Both the position numbers and the translations under genes were made by a program. A model generated the notes under the pieces. It saw only the letters and a program-made list of their open reading frames with translations. It was not told where the DNA came from and did no database searches. DNA of 64,000 bases from Paeniglutamicibacter sulfureus. GTDB taxonomy: Bacteria > Actinomycetota > Actinomycetes > Actinomycetales > Micrococcaceae. Positions 25,803-34,399 of this stretch are shown piece by piece (position 1 is the first letter of the stretch; each line of letters starts with the position of its first letter). The stretch lies in contig NZ_BAAAWO010000001.1 in assembly GCF_039535115.1 (NCBI RefSeq), positions 1,860,001-1,924,000 on the forward strand, in the 5' to 3' direction.

Positions 25803-25858
25803 AGACCCTGAAATCCTTTGCGGATGGAAACTCCGGCCATCGCCGAACACGGCGCTAG

Positions 25859-26266
25859 CTAGGCTCCGCGTGCCGTTGCAAGCCTGTTCAGCGCCAGTGC
25901 ACCTACCAGCAACCCGAAATCACGCAGGGCGACGTCGAAGAAGCCCGGCAGCACGAGCAGGTTGACGATGATGCCCAGCAGCCAGAGGGCGACGACCAAC
26001 GATCCAATCTTGGGGCGCAGCGCGACCAGGATTCCGGCCACGATCTCCACGACACCGACCACGTACATGAACACCTGTGGGCTGACCGGGATGATGTCGG
26101 TGGCCAGGGGTGCCAGGTATTGCGTCCAATCGGTGAGGATGTTGGTGAACTTGTCGAGCCCGAAGACGATCGGCGCGACGGTAAAGATGGTTCGCAGGAG
26201 CACGAACGCTTGGTGGTTGAGCTTGGCGCTGCGTTCGGTTGCAGCACTCACTGTGTGAGTGGCCAT
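25859..26266 (-). CDS. DoxX-family membrane protein
   Basis: A 135-residue protein with four membrane helices starting MATHTVSAATERSAK, with AGAAGGG before the ATG at 26266. RTIFTVAPIVFGLDKF, the VGVVEIVAGILVALRP helix and the final GLLVGALALNRLA fit the DoxX/DoxD-like family, proposed to work with membrane redox and thiol chemistry. It is divergent from the SufR-like regulator across a 97-nt AT-rich gap and is the likely target. Confidence 0.87.
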   Translation of the reverse strand: MATHTVSAATERSAKLNHQAFVLLRTIFTVAPIVFGLDKFTNILTDWTQYLAPLATDIIPVSPQVFMYVVGVVEIVAGILVALRPKIGSLVVALWLLGIIVNLLVLPGFFDVALRDFGLLVGALALNRLATARGA

Positions 26267-26282
26267 GATGTCGGCCCTTCTT

Positions 26283-26348
26283 TCTAAAGTGATGATGCCT
26301 AATTTTAGAAACGCAATCGTCTCTAAGTCAACAGATACTAGCTTTAGA
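26283..26348. promoter_or_regulatory. Repeated TCTAAA/TTTAGA boxes between doxX and SufR-like gene
   Basis: In this AT-rich 97-nt divergent gap four related hexamers occur: TCTAAA (26283-26288), TTTAGA (26304-26309), TCTAAG (26322-26327) and TTTAGA (26343-26348). The arrangement of inverted half-sites suggests binding by the adjacent regulator at both promoters. Assignment from position and symmetry only. Confidence 0.5.
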
Positions 26349-26362
26349 TTTACACTGGAGCC

Positions 26363-27034
26363 ATGAAGTTTCCACCGGGTGATCAAGGGCTCTCGGCCGT
26401 GGCCGCATTGGCGGATCCGGTACGCAAGGCAGTGTACGAATTCGTGCGAACCAGTGAGGCAGCCGTGGGGCGGGACGAGTGCGCCGCGGCCCTCGGGTGG
26501 CCCCGCAACACTGTGGCCTTCCAGCTGGACAAGTTGGCCGACCAAGGGCTGCTGACCGTGGAGTTCCGCCGGCTTAAGGGAAAGGGCGGCCCGGGTTCCG
26601 GACGGCCGGCAAAGCTCTACGCGGCCGCGCATCTGGACGTGGCGGCCAGTGTGCCGCACCGCGAATACGCCCTGGCCGCGGACCTCATGGCAAAGGCCAT
26701 CGAAAGGGCCGGCACCGAAGACCGGCCGGTCACCACCGTATTGGCGGAGGTCGCCCGGGAGGCCGGACAGGTGATCGGCACCCGCGCAGGCTCATTGACC
26801 CAGCTGCTGGCGGATCACGGATACCGCCCGGAGGTCCGCCGAGACGGCTCTGTCGAGCTCCTCGACTGTCCGTTCCACCACCTTTCGGCAAACCACAGGG
26901 ACACCGTGTGCTCCATGAACCTCGAGCTGCTCACGGCGGTGGTCGACGGGTCCGAAGCACCATACCGGGTCTGCCTTGATCCACCCACGCACCAGCACCA
27001 CTGCTGCGTGAGGTTGGACCCCCTGGAGTCATAA
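26363..27034 (+). CDS. SufR-like winged-helix regulator with cysteine-rich C-terminus
   Basis: A 223-residue regulator. The N-terminal winged helix (ALGWPRNTVAFQLDKLADQGLLTVEFRR, wing GSGRPAKLYAAA) is followed by a helical linker and a C-terminal block LLDCPFHHLSANHRDTVC ... YRVCLDPP ... CCVRLD. The cysteines (169, 183, 204, 214/215) and CPF...HxxxVC spacing resemble SufR-type [4Fe-4S] regulators, so redox, iron or NO sensing is plausible. It is divergent from DoxX. The cluster assignment is inference from the motif. Confidence 0.85.
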   Translation: MKFPPGDQGLSAVAALADPVRKAVYEFVRTSEAAVGRDECAAALGWPRNTVAFQLDKLADQGLLTVEFRRLKGKGGPGSGRPAKLYAAAHLDVAASVPHREYALAADLMAKAIERAGTEDRPVTTVLAEVAREAGQVIGTRAGSLTQLLADHGYRPEVRRDGSVELLDCPFHHLSANHRDTVCSMNLELLTAVVDGSEAPYRVCLDPPTHQHHCCVRLDPLES

Positions 27035-27204
27035 CCGCATTGGAATTCGACGGCTTCATAAAATTTACCTGACCGACACTGCCTCGGGCAAGGACACCGA
27101 AGCCCCCCCTATCGGCAACCGATGGCCGCGGCTAGGCTGACATGAATACGTCGGGGCCTGTGAGTCCGCATGGCAGGCCCCTTGTTTTCGACAGGGGAAG
27201 CGCC

Positions 27205-29154
27205 ATGAGCATTGACGAAAAACACTCCGGTGAACGCATCGATGAGAAGGCCGCACGGCAGGTGGCCGAGGCCGCACGCGAGCAGGGATGGGATCGGCCC
27301 AGCTTCGCCAAGGGCCTGTACATGGGTAATTTCGATTGGAGCCTGATCCACCCCCACCCACAACCCGACCCCGAAGCCTCGGCACGCGGCGCGGCCTTCA
27401 TGGAGGCCCTGCGCACGGCCGTCAAGGACTTCGACCCGGGCGTCATTGAACGCGAGTCCAGGATCCCCGACGAATACATCAAGGCCCTGCGCGACGTGGG
27501 CGCCTTTGGCATGAAGATTCCCACCCAATACGGAGGCCTGGGCCTGGACCTCGCCGACTACGGCCGGGCGCTGATGCTCCTGGGCACCCTGAGTCCAAGC
27601 CTCGGCGCGTTGCTCTCGGCCCATCAATCCATTGGGGTTCCGGAACCGGTGAAGATGTTCGGCACCGAGGAACAAAAACGGGCATTCCTCCCCCGTTGCG
27701 CCGCCGGAGCGATTTCGGCCTTCCTGCTGACCGAAAACGACGTGGGATCCGACCCGGCCCGACTGGGCACCACCGCAGTCCTCGCGGACGATGGACAAAG
27801 CTACCTCATCAATGGTGCCAAGCTCTGGACCACCAACGGGGTGGTTGCAGAGCTGCTGGTGGTCATGGCCGCCGTTCCGGCCCGCCAACTGCCAGACGGA
27901 ACCACGGCCCGCGGCGGAATCAGCGCCTTCGTGGTCGAAGCGGACTCCCCCGGAATCGTCGTGGAAAACCGCAACGCCTTCATGGGACTGCGCGGCATCG
28001 AAAACGGCGTCACCCGCTTCCACGACGTCAGGGTCCCGGCCGCCAACCGCCTGGGAAAGGAGGGAGCCGGGCTGAAGATCGCCCTGAGCACCCTGAACAC
28101 CGGCCGTCTGTCCATTCCGGCGATGTGCGCAGGTGCCGGGAAATGGTCGTTGAAGATCGCCCGCGAATGGTCCAACGCCCGCATTCAGTGGGGCAGGCCC
28201 GTTGGGGGGCACGAGGCCGTCGGCAAGAAAATCGCCTACATTGCCGCCAGCACCTTCGCCCTGGAGTCGGTCTTCGAGCTTTCCGCGGCCCTGGCCGACG
28301 CCGGGATGAAGGACGTGCGCATCGAGGCCGCGCTGGCCAAGCTCTTCTCCTCGGAGGTCTCCTACAAGATCGCCGACGAGCTGCTGCAGATCCGCGGCGG
28401 ACGCGGCTACGAAACCGCAGCCTCGCAGCGGGCCCGCGGGGAACGAGCTGTACCCGTGGAGCAGGCACTGCGGGACCTGCGCATCAACCGCATTTTCGAG
28501 GGCTCCACCGAGATCATGCACCTGCTCATCGCCCGCGAGGCCGTCGACGCGCACCTCAAGGCCGCCGGCGCACTTGCCGACAAGGACTCGGACCTGCAGG
28601 CGAAAGCCAAGGCCGCCATGGGCGCCTCCGGCTTCTACGCGAAGTGGCTGCCGACCCTCGCCGTGGGGTCGGGGTTGCTTCCCAACTCCTATGCGGAGCA
28701 CGGAAGGCTTGCCAAGTACCTGCGCTTCATCGAGCGGGCCTCACGCCGCCTGGCCCGGCACACCTTCGCCGGCATGGCCAAGTGGCAGGCGGGGATGGAA
28801 CAGCACCAGGCGTTCCTGGGAAGGGTCGTTGATGTGGGGGCTGAGCTCTTTGCCATGGCGGCCTGCATTTCCCGGGTCGAGCTCATGCGAACGCGGGACC
28901 CGGCCAACGCGGCCTCGGCCGAGCTGCTGGCCCTGGCGTTCTGCGAACAGGCCGAGCACCGCTGCGAGGCCCTATTCCGGGACCTGTGGGCCAACAGCGA
29001 CAAGACCGATCGGAAACTGTCCAAGAAGGTGCTCGCCGGGGACTTCACCTGGTTGGAAAAAGGCATCCTCGATCCCTCGGAGGGCACCGGCGAATGGATC
29101 GCTCCCTGGTCCACCGAGACGTTGCCGGACCGGAGGCGCCCCTACGGCGTCTAG
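27205..29154 (+). CDS. Acyl-CoA dehydrogenase family flavoprotein
   Basis: A 649-residue FAD enzyme. GGGGAAG favours the ATG at 27205 (MSIDEKHSGER) over the earlier in-frame 27142. The core shows AFLLTENDVGSDPA (FAD/substrate loop), LWTTNG, GLRGIENGVTRFHDVRVP and RGGRGYETA, then a C-terminal helical extension of about 200 residues like the long-chain (VLCAD/ACAD9-type) group. It probably oxidises an acyl-CoA to the enoyl-CoA. It is convergent with, and overlaps by 4 nt, the Rieske reductase gene. Whether it belongs to that pathway is open. Confidence 0.88.
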   Translation: MSIDEKHSGERIDEKAARQVAEAAREQGWDRPSFAKGLYMGNFDWSLIHPHPQPDPEASARGAAFMEALRTAVKDFDPGVIERESRIPDEYIKALRDVGAFGMKIPTQYGGLGLDLADYGRALMLLGTLSPSLGALLSAHQSIGVPEPVKMFGTEEQKRAFLPRCAAGAISAFLLTENDVGSDPARLGTTAVLADDGQSYLINGAKLWTTNGVVAELLVVMAAVPARQLPDGTTARGGISAFVVEADSPGIVVENRNAFMGLRGIENGVTRFHDVRVPAANRLGKEGAGLKIALSTLNTGRLSIPAMCAGAGKWSLKIAREWSNARIQWGRPVGGHEAVGKKIAYIAASTFALESVFELSAALADAGMKDVRIEAALAKLFSSEVSYKIADELLQIRGGRGYETAASQRARGERAVPVEQALRDLRINRIFEGSTEIMHLLIAREAVDAHLKAAGALADKDSDLQAKAKAAMGASGFYAKWLPTLAVGSGLLPNSYAEHGRLAKYLRFIERASRRLARHTFAGMAKWQAGMEQHQAFLGRVVDVGAELFAMAACISRVELMRTRDPANAASAELLALAFCEQAEHRCEALFRDLWANSDKTDRKLSKKVLAGDFTWLEKGILDPSEGTGEWIAPWSTETLPDRRRPYGV

Positions 29155-30122
29155 CCGAGATCGAGGACCAGGCGTTGGCCCCTGCACCGTGACACGCAGA
29201 TCATCATGGTGTCCCCGGCCTCGCGTTCCCCATCCGAGAGCAGGGAATCGCGGTGGTCGATCTCCCCGGAGATCACCGGGGTCTCGCAGGTGCCGCAGAT
29301 CCCCTCGCGGCAGGAGTTCAGCGGGCTCATGCCGGCATTTTCCAGGGCCTGCAGGATGCTCACACCGACCGGGACGCTGACCTCGGTTCCGTCGGTGCCC
29401 TGGACCGTGAATTCGTGGTCCCCCTGGTGCGGCGACACGGCCGCGCCAGCCGTCTCGGGATCCGCGGCAAAGCGCTCGAAGTGCAGGCGGGACGGATCCT
29501 GCCAGGACCCGGCCAGCGATTCGACCACCTTCAGCAGGGGCCCGGGACCGCAGGTGTACACGTGGAAACCGGCGGCAGGATCGTCCAGCAAGTCGGCCAG
29601 CGGATAAAAGCCGCTCTCGTCGTCCGCGTGGATGTCCACCTTGTCCCCGTACACCGCCAGCTCGTCCAGGAAGGCCATGTTCGCCCGGCTGCGGCCCAGG
29701 TACACCAGCTTCCAGGGCACTCCCGCCGCGGCGGCGGCCCGCACCATGGGCAGGATCGGGGTGATGCCTATCCCTCCGGCCAGGAACACGTACTCCCCCG
29801 CTTGGGCCAGGACGAAGTTGTTCTTGGGCCCGCGCACCTGGATCTTGGTGCCGGGGCGCAGTTCGTCATGCACATAGGCCGAACCGCCGCGCCCCGCGGG
29901 TTCGCGCAGCACCGCCAGACGCCAGGATTCCCGCACCCCGGGATTCGAGCAGAGGGAATACTGTCGGATCAATCCATTGGGGAGCATCACGTCAAGGTGT
30001 GCCCCGGCGCTCCATTCGGGCAGCTCCTGCCCCAACGGGTGGCGTAGCTCCAGGGACATGACGCCGTCGGACTCTCTGGTGATGCGGTGGACGACGGTTT
30101 CGATAAATTCCAGGGTCGACAT
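29151..30122 (-). CDS. VanB-like oxygenase reductase (FMN/NADH, plant-type 2Fe-2S)
   Basis: A 323-residue phthalate-dioxygenase-reductase-family protein. The N-terminal flavin domain has HLDVMLPNGLIRQYSLCSNP, the NAD domain FLAGGIGITPILPM, and the C-terminal ferredoxin PLNSCREGICGTCETP with the fourth Cys in MMICVSRC. It passes electrons from NADH to the Rieske oxygenase. It is the last gene of the minus-strand operon headed by the Rieske gene, 45 nt after the ABC ATPase. Confidence 0.93.
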   Translation of the reverse strand: MSTLEFIETVVHRITRESDGVMSLELRHPLGQELPEWSAGAHLDVMLPNGLIRQYSLCSNPGVRESWRLAVLREPAGRGGSAYVHDELRPGTKIQVRGPKNNFVLAQAGEYVFLAGGIGITPILPMVRAAAAAGVPWKLVYLGRSRANMAFLDELAVYGDKVDIHADDESGFYPLADLLDDPAAGFHVYTCGPGPLLKVVESLAGSWQDPSRLHFERFAADPETAGAAVSPHQGDHEFTVQGTDGTEVSVPVGVSILQALENAGMSPLNSCREGICGTCETPVISGEIDHRDSLLSDGEREAGDTMMICVSRCRGQRLVLDLG

Positions 30123-30167
30123 GGCTGTGTGCCCTTTCGAGGATGACTGGATGAATGGATGGATGTC

Positions 30168-30971
30168 TCAGAGGACCGAGGCCAGGAAGGCGCGGGTGCG
30201 TTCGTGCTGCGGGTTGCCGATGACGTCCTTGGCAGGGCCCGACTCGACCACGTGCCCGTTGTCCATGAACACCACGCGGTCCGCGACATCGCGGGCGAAG
30301 TTCATTTCGTGGGTCACCACGACCATGGTCATGCCGGTGGCGGCCAGGTCTTTCATGACCTTGAGGACCTCGCCGACCAGCTCCGGGTCCAGGGCGCTGG
30401 TGGGCTCGTCGAAGAGCATCACCTTCGGCTTCATGCACAGCGCACGGGCGATCGCCACGCGCTGCTGTTGCCCGCCCGAGAGCTGGCGCGGGTAGGCCTT
30501 CGCCTTGTCGGCCAGACCCACCGAATCCAGCAGCACCATGGCCCGATTGGACGCCGCGGCACGACTTTCCTTGAGCACCAGACGCGGGGCCTCGATGAGG
30601 TTCTCCAGCACGGTCATGTGCGGGAAGAGGTTGAAGTGCTGGAAGACCATCCCGATTTCCGTGCGGGATCGGCAAACCTTCGCATGCGGCTGTTCGTGCA
30701 GCTTGCTGCCCTTGATGTCATAGCCCATGACCTTCCCGTCCACCCACATGCGCCCGCCCTCGATGGATTCCAGGTGGTTCATGCAACGCAGCAGCGTGGA
30801 CTTGCCCGAGCCCGAGGGCCCGATCAGGCACACGACCTCCCCGCGGGCCACTTGCAGGTCGATGCCCTTGAGCACCTCCAGTTGGCCGTAGCTCTTGCGG
30901 ACAGCATCGGCCTTGATCATCGGTTCCGGCGCCGTGGCCGTGACGGCGGTTTCCATGGTGGTCGCACTCAT
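30168..30971 (-). CDS. Polar amino acid ABC transporter, ATP-binding protein (Rieske operon)
   Basis: A 267-residue GlnQ-type ATPase starting [10 protein letters not shown]. Walker [11 protein letters not shown]-loop [22 protein letters not shown], Walker [15 protein letters not shown] and VVVTHEM are all present. Its ATG overlaps the permease stop (ATGA). The frame open upstream to 31823 is a shadow of the permease. Confidence 0.94.
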   Translation of the reverse strand: MSATTMETAVTATAPEPMIKADAVRKSYGQLEVLKGIDLQVARGEVVCLIGPSGSGKSTLLRCMNHLESIEGGRMWVDGKVMGYDIKGSKLHEQPHAKVCRSRTEIGMVFQHFNLFPHMTVLENLIEAPRLVLKESRAAASNRAMVLLDSVGLADKAKAYPRQLSGGQQQRVAIARALCMKPKVMLFDEPTSALDPELVGEVLKVMKDLAATGMTMVVVTHEMNFARDVADRVVFMDNGHVVESGPAKDVIGNPQHERTRAFLASVL

Positions 30972-31903
30972 TTCCTGGCTCCCTTGCCGGTCAGCGGGTC
31001 GTGGACCCGCACGAAGCGTTTGAGTTGTTGCCACGGGGTCGGCGGCAGGCTGCGCTGCCCGCCCTTGGCGTAGTGGCGCTCCAGGTAGAACTGCCCGACG
31101 CTCAGGATGGAGGTGACCACGATGTACCAGATGCTGGCCACCATGAGCAGCGGGATGGTCTCGAAGTTCCGCGCGTAGATGACCTGCGCGGAGTAGAGCA
31201 GCTCGGGAACCGAGATCACCGAGACCAGCGCTGTGGTCTTGAGCATGCCGATGGTTTCGTTGCCGGTGGGCGGGATGATCACCCGCATTGCCTGGGGCAG
31301 GATGATCCGCCGCATGGTCTGCAGCCGGTTGATGCCCAGGGCGCCTGCGGCCTCCGACTGGCCGTGCTCCACCGAGAGGATGCCGGCCCGCACGATCTCG
31401 GACATGTATGCCGCTTGGTTCAGGCCCAGGCCCAGGATCGCGGCGGTGAGCGGGGTGATGATCGCGTTCGCATCCAGGTCCACCCCGGGGATGCCGAAGG
31501 TGATCGAGGGATAGAGCGCGGCCAGGTTGTACCAAAAGAGCAGCTGGACAAGCACCGGGGTGCCGCGGAAGAAGTTCACGTAGGCGAAGGCCGCGGTGCG
31601 CACCACCGGGTTCGCCGAGATCCGCATGACGGCCAGCACCACCCCCAGAACGATGCCGATGAGCATGCAGATGGCGGTCAGTTCCAGGGTGATGCCGATG
31701 CCGCGCACGATGGAGACGTCTCGGATGTACATCCCTACGGTTTCCCACCCGAAATTCGGGTTGGTGACCACCGAGCGGGCAAGTAGCAATCCCAGGAACA
31801 GGATCACTGCGGCGGATAGCCATCGCCCCGGGTGCCGGGCCTTGACGATGGAGTATTCGTCACCCAACGCCGCGGTCTTCTTGGGTTCGGTCATGAGGGT
31901 CAT
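30968..31903 (-). CDS. Polar amino acid ABC transporter, permease (Rieske operon)
   Basis: A 311-residue permease, longer than usual because of an N-terminal extension ([18 protein letters not shown]) ahead of the first span. The PAAT signature [19 protein letters not shown] and the EAA loop [23 protein letters not shown] are clear. GGAAGG precedes the ATG at 31903. It follows the binding-protein gene after 15 nt and overlaps the ATPase gene. Confidence 0.93.
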   Translation of the reverse strand: MTLMTEPKKTAALGDEYSIVKARHPGRWLSAAVILFLGLLLARSVVTNPNFGWETVGMYIRDVSIVRGIGITLELTAICMLIGIVLGVVLAVMRISANPVVRTAAFAYVNFFRGTPVLVQLLFWYNLAALYPSITFGIPGVDLDANAIITPLTAAILGLGLNQAAYMSEIVRAGILSVEHGQSEAAGALGINRLQTMRRIILPQAMRVIIPPTGNETIGMLKTTALVSVISVPELLYSAQVIYARNFETIPLLMVASIWYIVVTSILSVGQFYLERHYAKGGQRSLPPTPWQQLKRFVRVHDPLTGKGARK

Positions 31904-31918
31904 GGCGTGGACCTTCCG

Positions 31919-32851
31919 CTACTTCAGCACGACGTCGGCGACGGTGATTTCGGTGCTTTCCGGCAGCCCCCACTTGGTGTTGATCTCTTGGTAGGCCGGG
32001 GATTCAAGTACAGCGGTAGTGGCGGCCTGGATGGCCGGCAGCAATTCACTCTTCTTGCCCAACGCCGTGCCTGTCAGCTCGGGCTCGTAGTCCGGGCCGG
32101 CGGCGACCTCGAACTTCCCGCCCGCAAGCTTTCCCTGGTAGGCCAGGGACACCGAGTCGGCCATGACGCCCTGGACCCGGCCCGAGGTCAGTGCAAGATT
32201 CGCGTCGTTCTGCGTGGGGAAGAACTGCATGTCGATCGCCGCGTCCCCGGCCTTGGTGCACGACTTGGAGAACGCCGGCAGGATGTCCAGGGATTGGATC
32301 GAGCCCTTCTGCGCGGCGATCGCTTTGCCGCACAGGGAGGCCGCGTCCACGCTCAGCCCCTGCGGGTTGCCCGGGGCCACGGCCAGGCCGGTTCCGCCCT
32401 GCAGGTAGGGAACGAAGTCCACGACCTTGCGGCGTTCCTCCGTCACGCTGAAAGTGGACATGCCCAGGTCGTACTTGCCGGAGGCCAGGCCCGGAAGGAT
32501 GGTGTCGAAGGTCGCCGGTACGTGTTCGACCTCCAGGCCGAGGACCGCACCGATGGCATCGCCCATGTCGGCGTCCCACCCGATCAGGGTTTTGTTGTCG
32601 GTGTCGTAGAACTCGAACGGCGGGTAGGTCGGGTCAGAGGCGATGCGCAGCACGCCCGCCTCGCGGATCTCCTCCGGCAGCAGGGCGCGGGCGGCATCGT
32701 TGACGCCCAGTGCCGCGGTGGAGGCCGAACCCGACGCCGGGGCACCGGCACCTTGGGGTGCTTCGGCCTGCGAGACCGTGGTGCAACCGGTGGCGGCAAG
32801 GGCAATGAAAAGTCCGCCTGCGAACAGACGTGCGGTGTTTTTCTTCAACAT
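31919..32851 (-). CDS. Polar amino acid ABC transporter, binding lipoprotein (Rieske operon)
   Basis: A 310-residue binding protein. AAGGA nine nt upstream selects MLKKNTARLF at 32851 over MKERL at 32869. The lipobox is AATG-C (Cys23), followed by a Gly/Ala/Ser linker. The mature start GVLRIASDPTYPPFEFYDTD and KYDLGMSTFSVTEERRKVVDF are typical of family 3 binding proteins. Cys residues in ASLCGKA and SKSCTKA may form the extra disulfide of some members. It feeds the operon's substrate to the importer. Confidence 0.93.
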   Translation of the reverse strand: MLKKNTARLFAGGLFIALAATGCTTVSQAEAPQGAGAPASGSASTAALGVNDAARALLPEEIREAGVLRIASDPTYPPFEFYDTDNKTLIGWDADMGDAIGAVLGLEVEHVPATFDTILPGLASGKYDLGMSTFSVTEERRKVVDFVPYLQGGTGLAVAPGNPQGLSVDAASLCGKAIAAQKGSIQSLDILPAFSKSCTKAGDAAIDMQFFPTQNDANLALTSGRVQGVMADSVSLAYQGKLAGGKFEVAAGPDYEPELTGTALGKKSELLPAIQAATTAVLESPAYQEINTKWGLPESTEITVADVVLK

Positions 32852-32907
32852 GGCGAGTCGTTCCTTCATGGGTTTCCGTGCGGAAAGGGGCACGGGTCGG
32901 GTGAGGA

Positions 32908-33948
32908 TCACTTGATGGTGGAGATGTCGATCGGTGGAGCGATGTACAGCAGGTGGGAGCCGGCCGTGACCAGGGTGGGACGGCGAAGGATTGCGACAAC
33001 GCCGGAGGCTCGGGCGGCAAAGCTGCGCGGGGGCCTGTCCAGTTCGTCGATGAAGTGCACGCGCGCCACGTCCTGGCCGGCGCTCACGGTGTCCCCCAGT
33101 CCGACCAGCGGCTCAAAGAGCCCCGCCACGGTGGAGGTCACCGGGGATTCGGGAACCAGTTCCAGCCATTGCGGTTCGCCGGCAGGTTCCGCCGGCGCCG
33201 AACTTGCCCCGAGGATCCCCAGCGCGGCCAGCAGTGCCGGCATTCCACGGCGCATGGCTTGAAGCGCGGAACGGTCCACAGTCCCGCCGCCGCAGAGTTC
33301 GGTGGAAATGGTGGGGATTCCGGCGAGGTCACCGGCGCTGGAAAGCGAGCCGGGTTCCATCAGCGGTGCAACCACCATGGCATAGGGAAGCCCCAATTGG
33401 CGCACCGCCCGCAGCTTCTGGCGCCACAGCGACTCGTCCGGGCCGCGGTAGATGAAGCTCGATGGCAGGTAGGTCGAGTTCGACCCGCCCGAGTGCAGGT
33501 CGATCACGAAGTCGGCGCGCGGCAGCAGGTGCCCGGCGATCAGCGCCGCCACCTGGTCGGTGGGGCCGCCGGCCGGGTTGCCCGGGTAGCTGCGGTTGAG
33601 GTTTCCGGCGTCGATGGGCGATACTCGGGCAGCGGCGCGCACAGCCGGGGAGTTTGCCGCTGGCACCACGATCACGGTGCCGTTCAGCTGCCCGGGTTCC
33701 AGCTCGCGGATCAATTCGTGGGCCAGGATCTGCCCCTCGTACTCGTCCCCGTGGGTGCCGGCCACGACCAGGGCAACCGGCCCGGGCCCGGAGGAGATGA
33801 CAGCGACGGGCACCGGGATGATGGAGCCGTCGTGCACATTGTCGGAATGCACCACGTGCCCGTAACCCAGCTGCTTGCCGGTGGCGGAGAAGTCGATCCC
33901 GGTTAACACCGCCGCCGCCGTGGCCTCGCGGGTTGCCGCGGCGCTCAC
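32908..33948 (-). CDS. DoeB/AstE-AspA-family zinc deacylase
   Basis: A 346-residue zinc hydrolase of the succinylglutamate desuccinylase/aspartoacylase family. Zinc-site motif VVAGTHGDEYEGQ (H-x-x-E) and second ligand VIDLHSGGSNS are clear, with SPIDAGNLNRSYPGNP between. The closest pattern I know is DoeB, which removes acetyl from N-alpha-acetyl-diaminobutyrate in ectoine breakdown. The C-terminal 80 residues form a biotinyl-like beta domain. The GTG at 33948 overlaps the upstream stop (GTGA) behind GAGGTGG. No other ectoine genes are here, so the true amide substrate is unknown. Confidence 0.87.
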   Translation of the reverse strand: MSAAATREATAAAVLTGIDFSATGKQLGYGHVVHSDNVHDGSIIPVPVAVISSGPGPVALVVAGTHGDEYEGQILAHELIRELEPGQLNGTVIVVPAANSPAVRAAARVSPIDAGNLNRSYPGNPAGGPTDQVAALIAGHLLPRADFVIDLHSGGSNSTYLPSSFIYRGPDESLWRQKLRAVRQLGLPYAMVVAPLMEPGSLSSAGDLAGIPTISTELCGGGTVDRSALQAMRRGMPALLAALGILGASSAPAEPAGEPQWLELVPESPVTSTVAGLFEPLVGLGDTVSAGQDVARVHFIDELDRPPRSFAARASGVVAILRRPTLVTAGSHLLYIAPPIDISTIK

Positions 33949-34394
33949 GGGACCCACCTCAGTGCCGCGGCGCGGCGCGGGGCCAGCATCGTGACCGAGA
34001 CGCGGGCGTCGGGATTGGTGAGCGAAAGGCGCAGCGATTCGTGCTCCTCCCCCTCCACGATGAACACGTCGCCGGGGTTCAGCCAGCGTTCCCACGGTCC
34101 GTCGACCGCGGAGATGAGTACCTGTCCGTGCAGCGAGGTCACCACCATCTGGTGCCCGGAGGGGCGTTCAACGACCCCGGTGTGCCCTTCGGCGAAGACG
34201 GAGGTCTGCACCCCGATGTAGTCGGGGTCCGCGTCGATGAGCACCTCGGACCCGGTGGCGTGCTCGGCCAGCCGCGCGGTCCAGCGCCATGGGTCCCCGC
34301 GCTCGCCGGTGTCCGGGCAAGCGGCCAGCGTGCGCGTTCCGGCGTCGGCGCCCCAGTAGTCGTCGAGCGAATCGGCTCGTACCAGCAACCACAT
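33945..34394 (-). CDS. Small HutD/cupin-like protein in Rieske operon
   Basis: A 149-residue protein starting MWLLVRADSLDDYWG at 34394, five nt after the Rieske stop. WRWTARLAEH resembles the start of HutD/Ves bicupins, and the C-terminal half (LNPGDVFIVEGEEHESLRLSL) is a cupin-like strand pattern. Alternatively it is a plain cupin. Its position between the oxygenase and the deacylase suggests an accessory or sensing role in the pathway. The larger frame open upstream is a shadow of the Rieske gene. Confidence 0.7.
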   Translation of the reverse strand: MWLLVRADSLDDYWGADAGTRTLAACPDTGERGDPWRWTARLAEHATGSEVLIDADPDYIGVQTSVFAEGHTGVVERPSGHQMVVTSLHGQVLISAVDGPWERWLNPGDVFIVEGEEHESLRLSLTNPDARVSVTMLAPRRAAALRWVP

Positions 34395-34399
34395 GGCGG

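Larger units (their letters stand above)
25359..25858. other. Gene-free structured region
   Basis: About 500 nt between the cupin start and the DoxX stop (both minus strand). The short open frames here lack ribosome-binding sites and family resemblance. It contains a perfect 10-bp hairpin, a 12-bp tandem repeat and a 23-nt palindrome, listed separately. The cupin promoter should lie in its first part. Confidence 0.55.

Noticed and set aside
25702..25965. Possible small basic peptide (MRKKMRKNKTRKNK)
   Set aside because: No ribosome-binding site, produced by the 12-bp tandem repeat, and the frame runs into the antisense of doxX.
32908..33948. Ectoine degradation cluster
   Set aside because: Only the DoeB-like gene resembles that pathway; the other doe/eut genes are missing from the neighbourhood.
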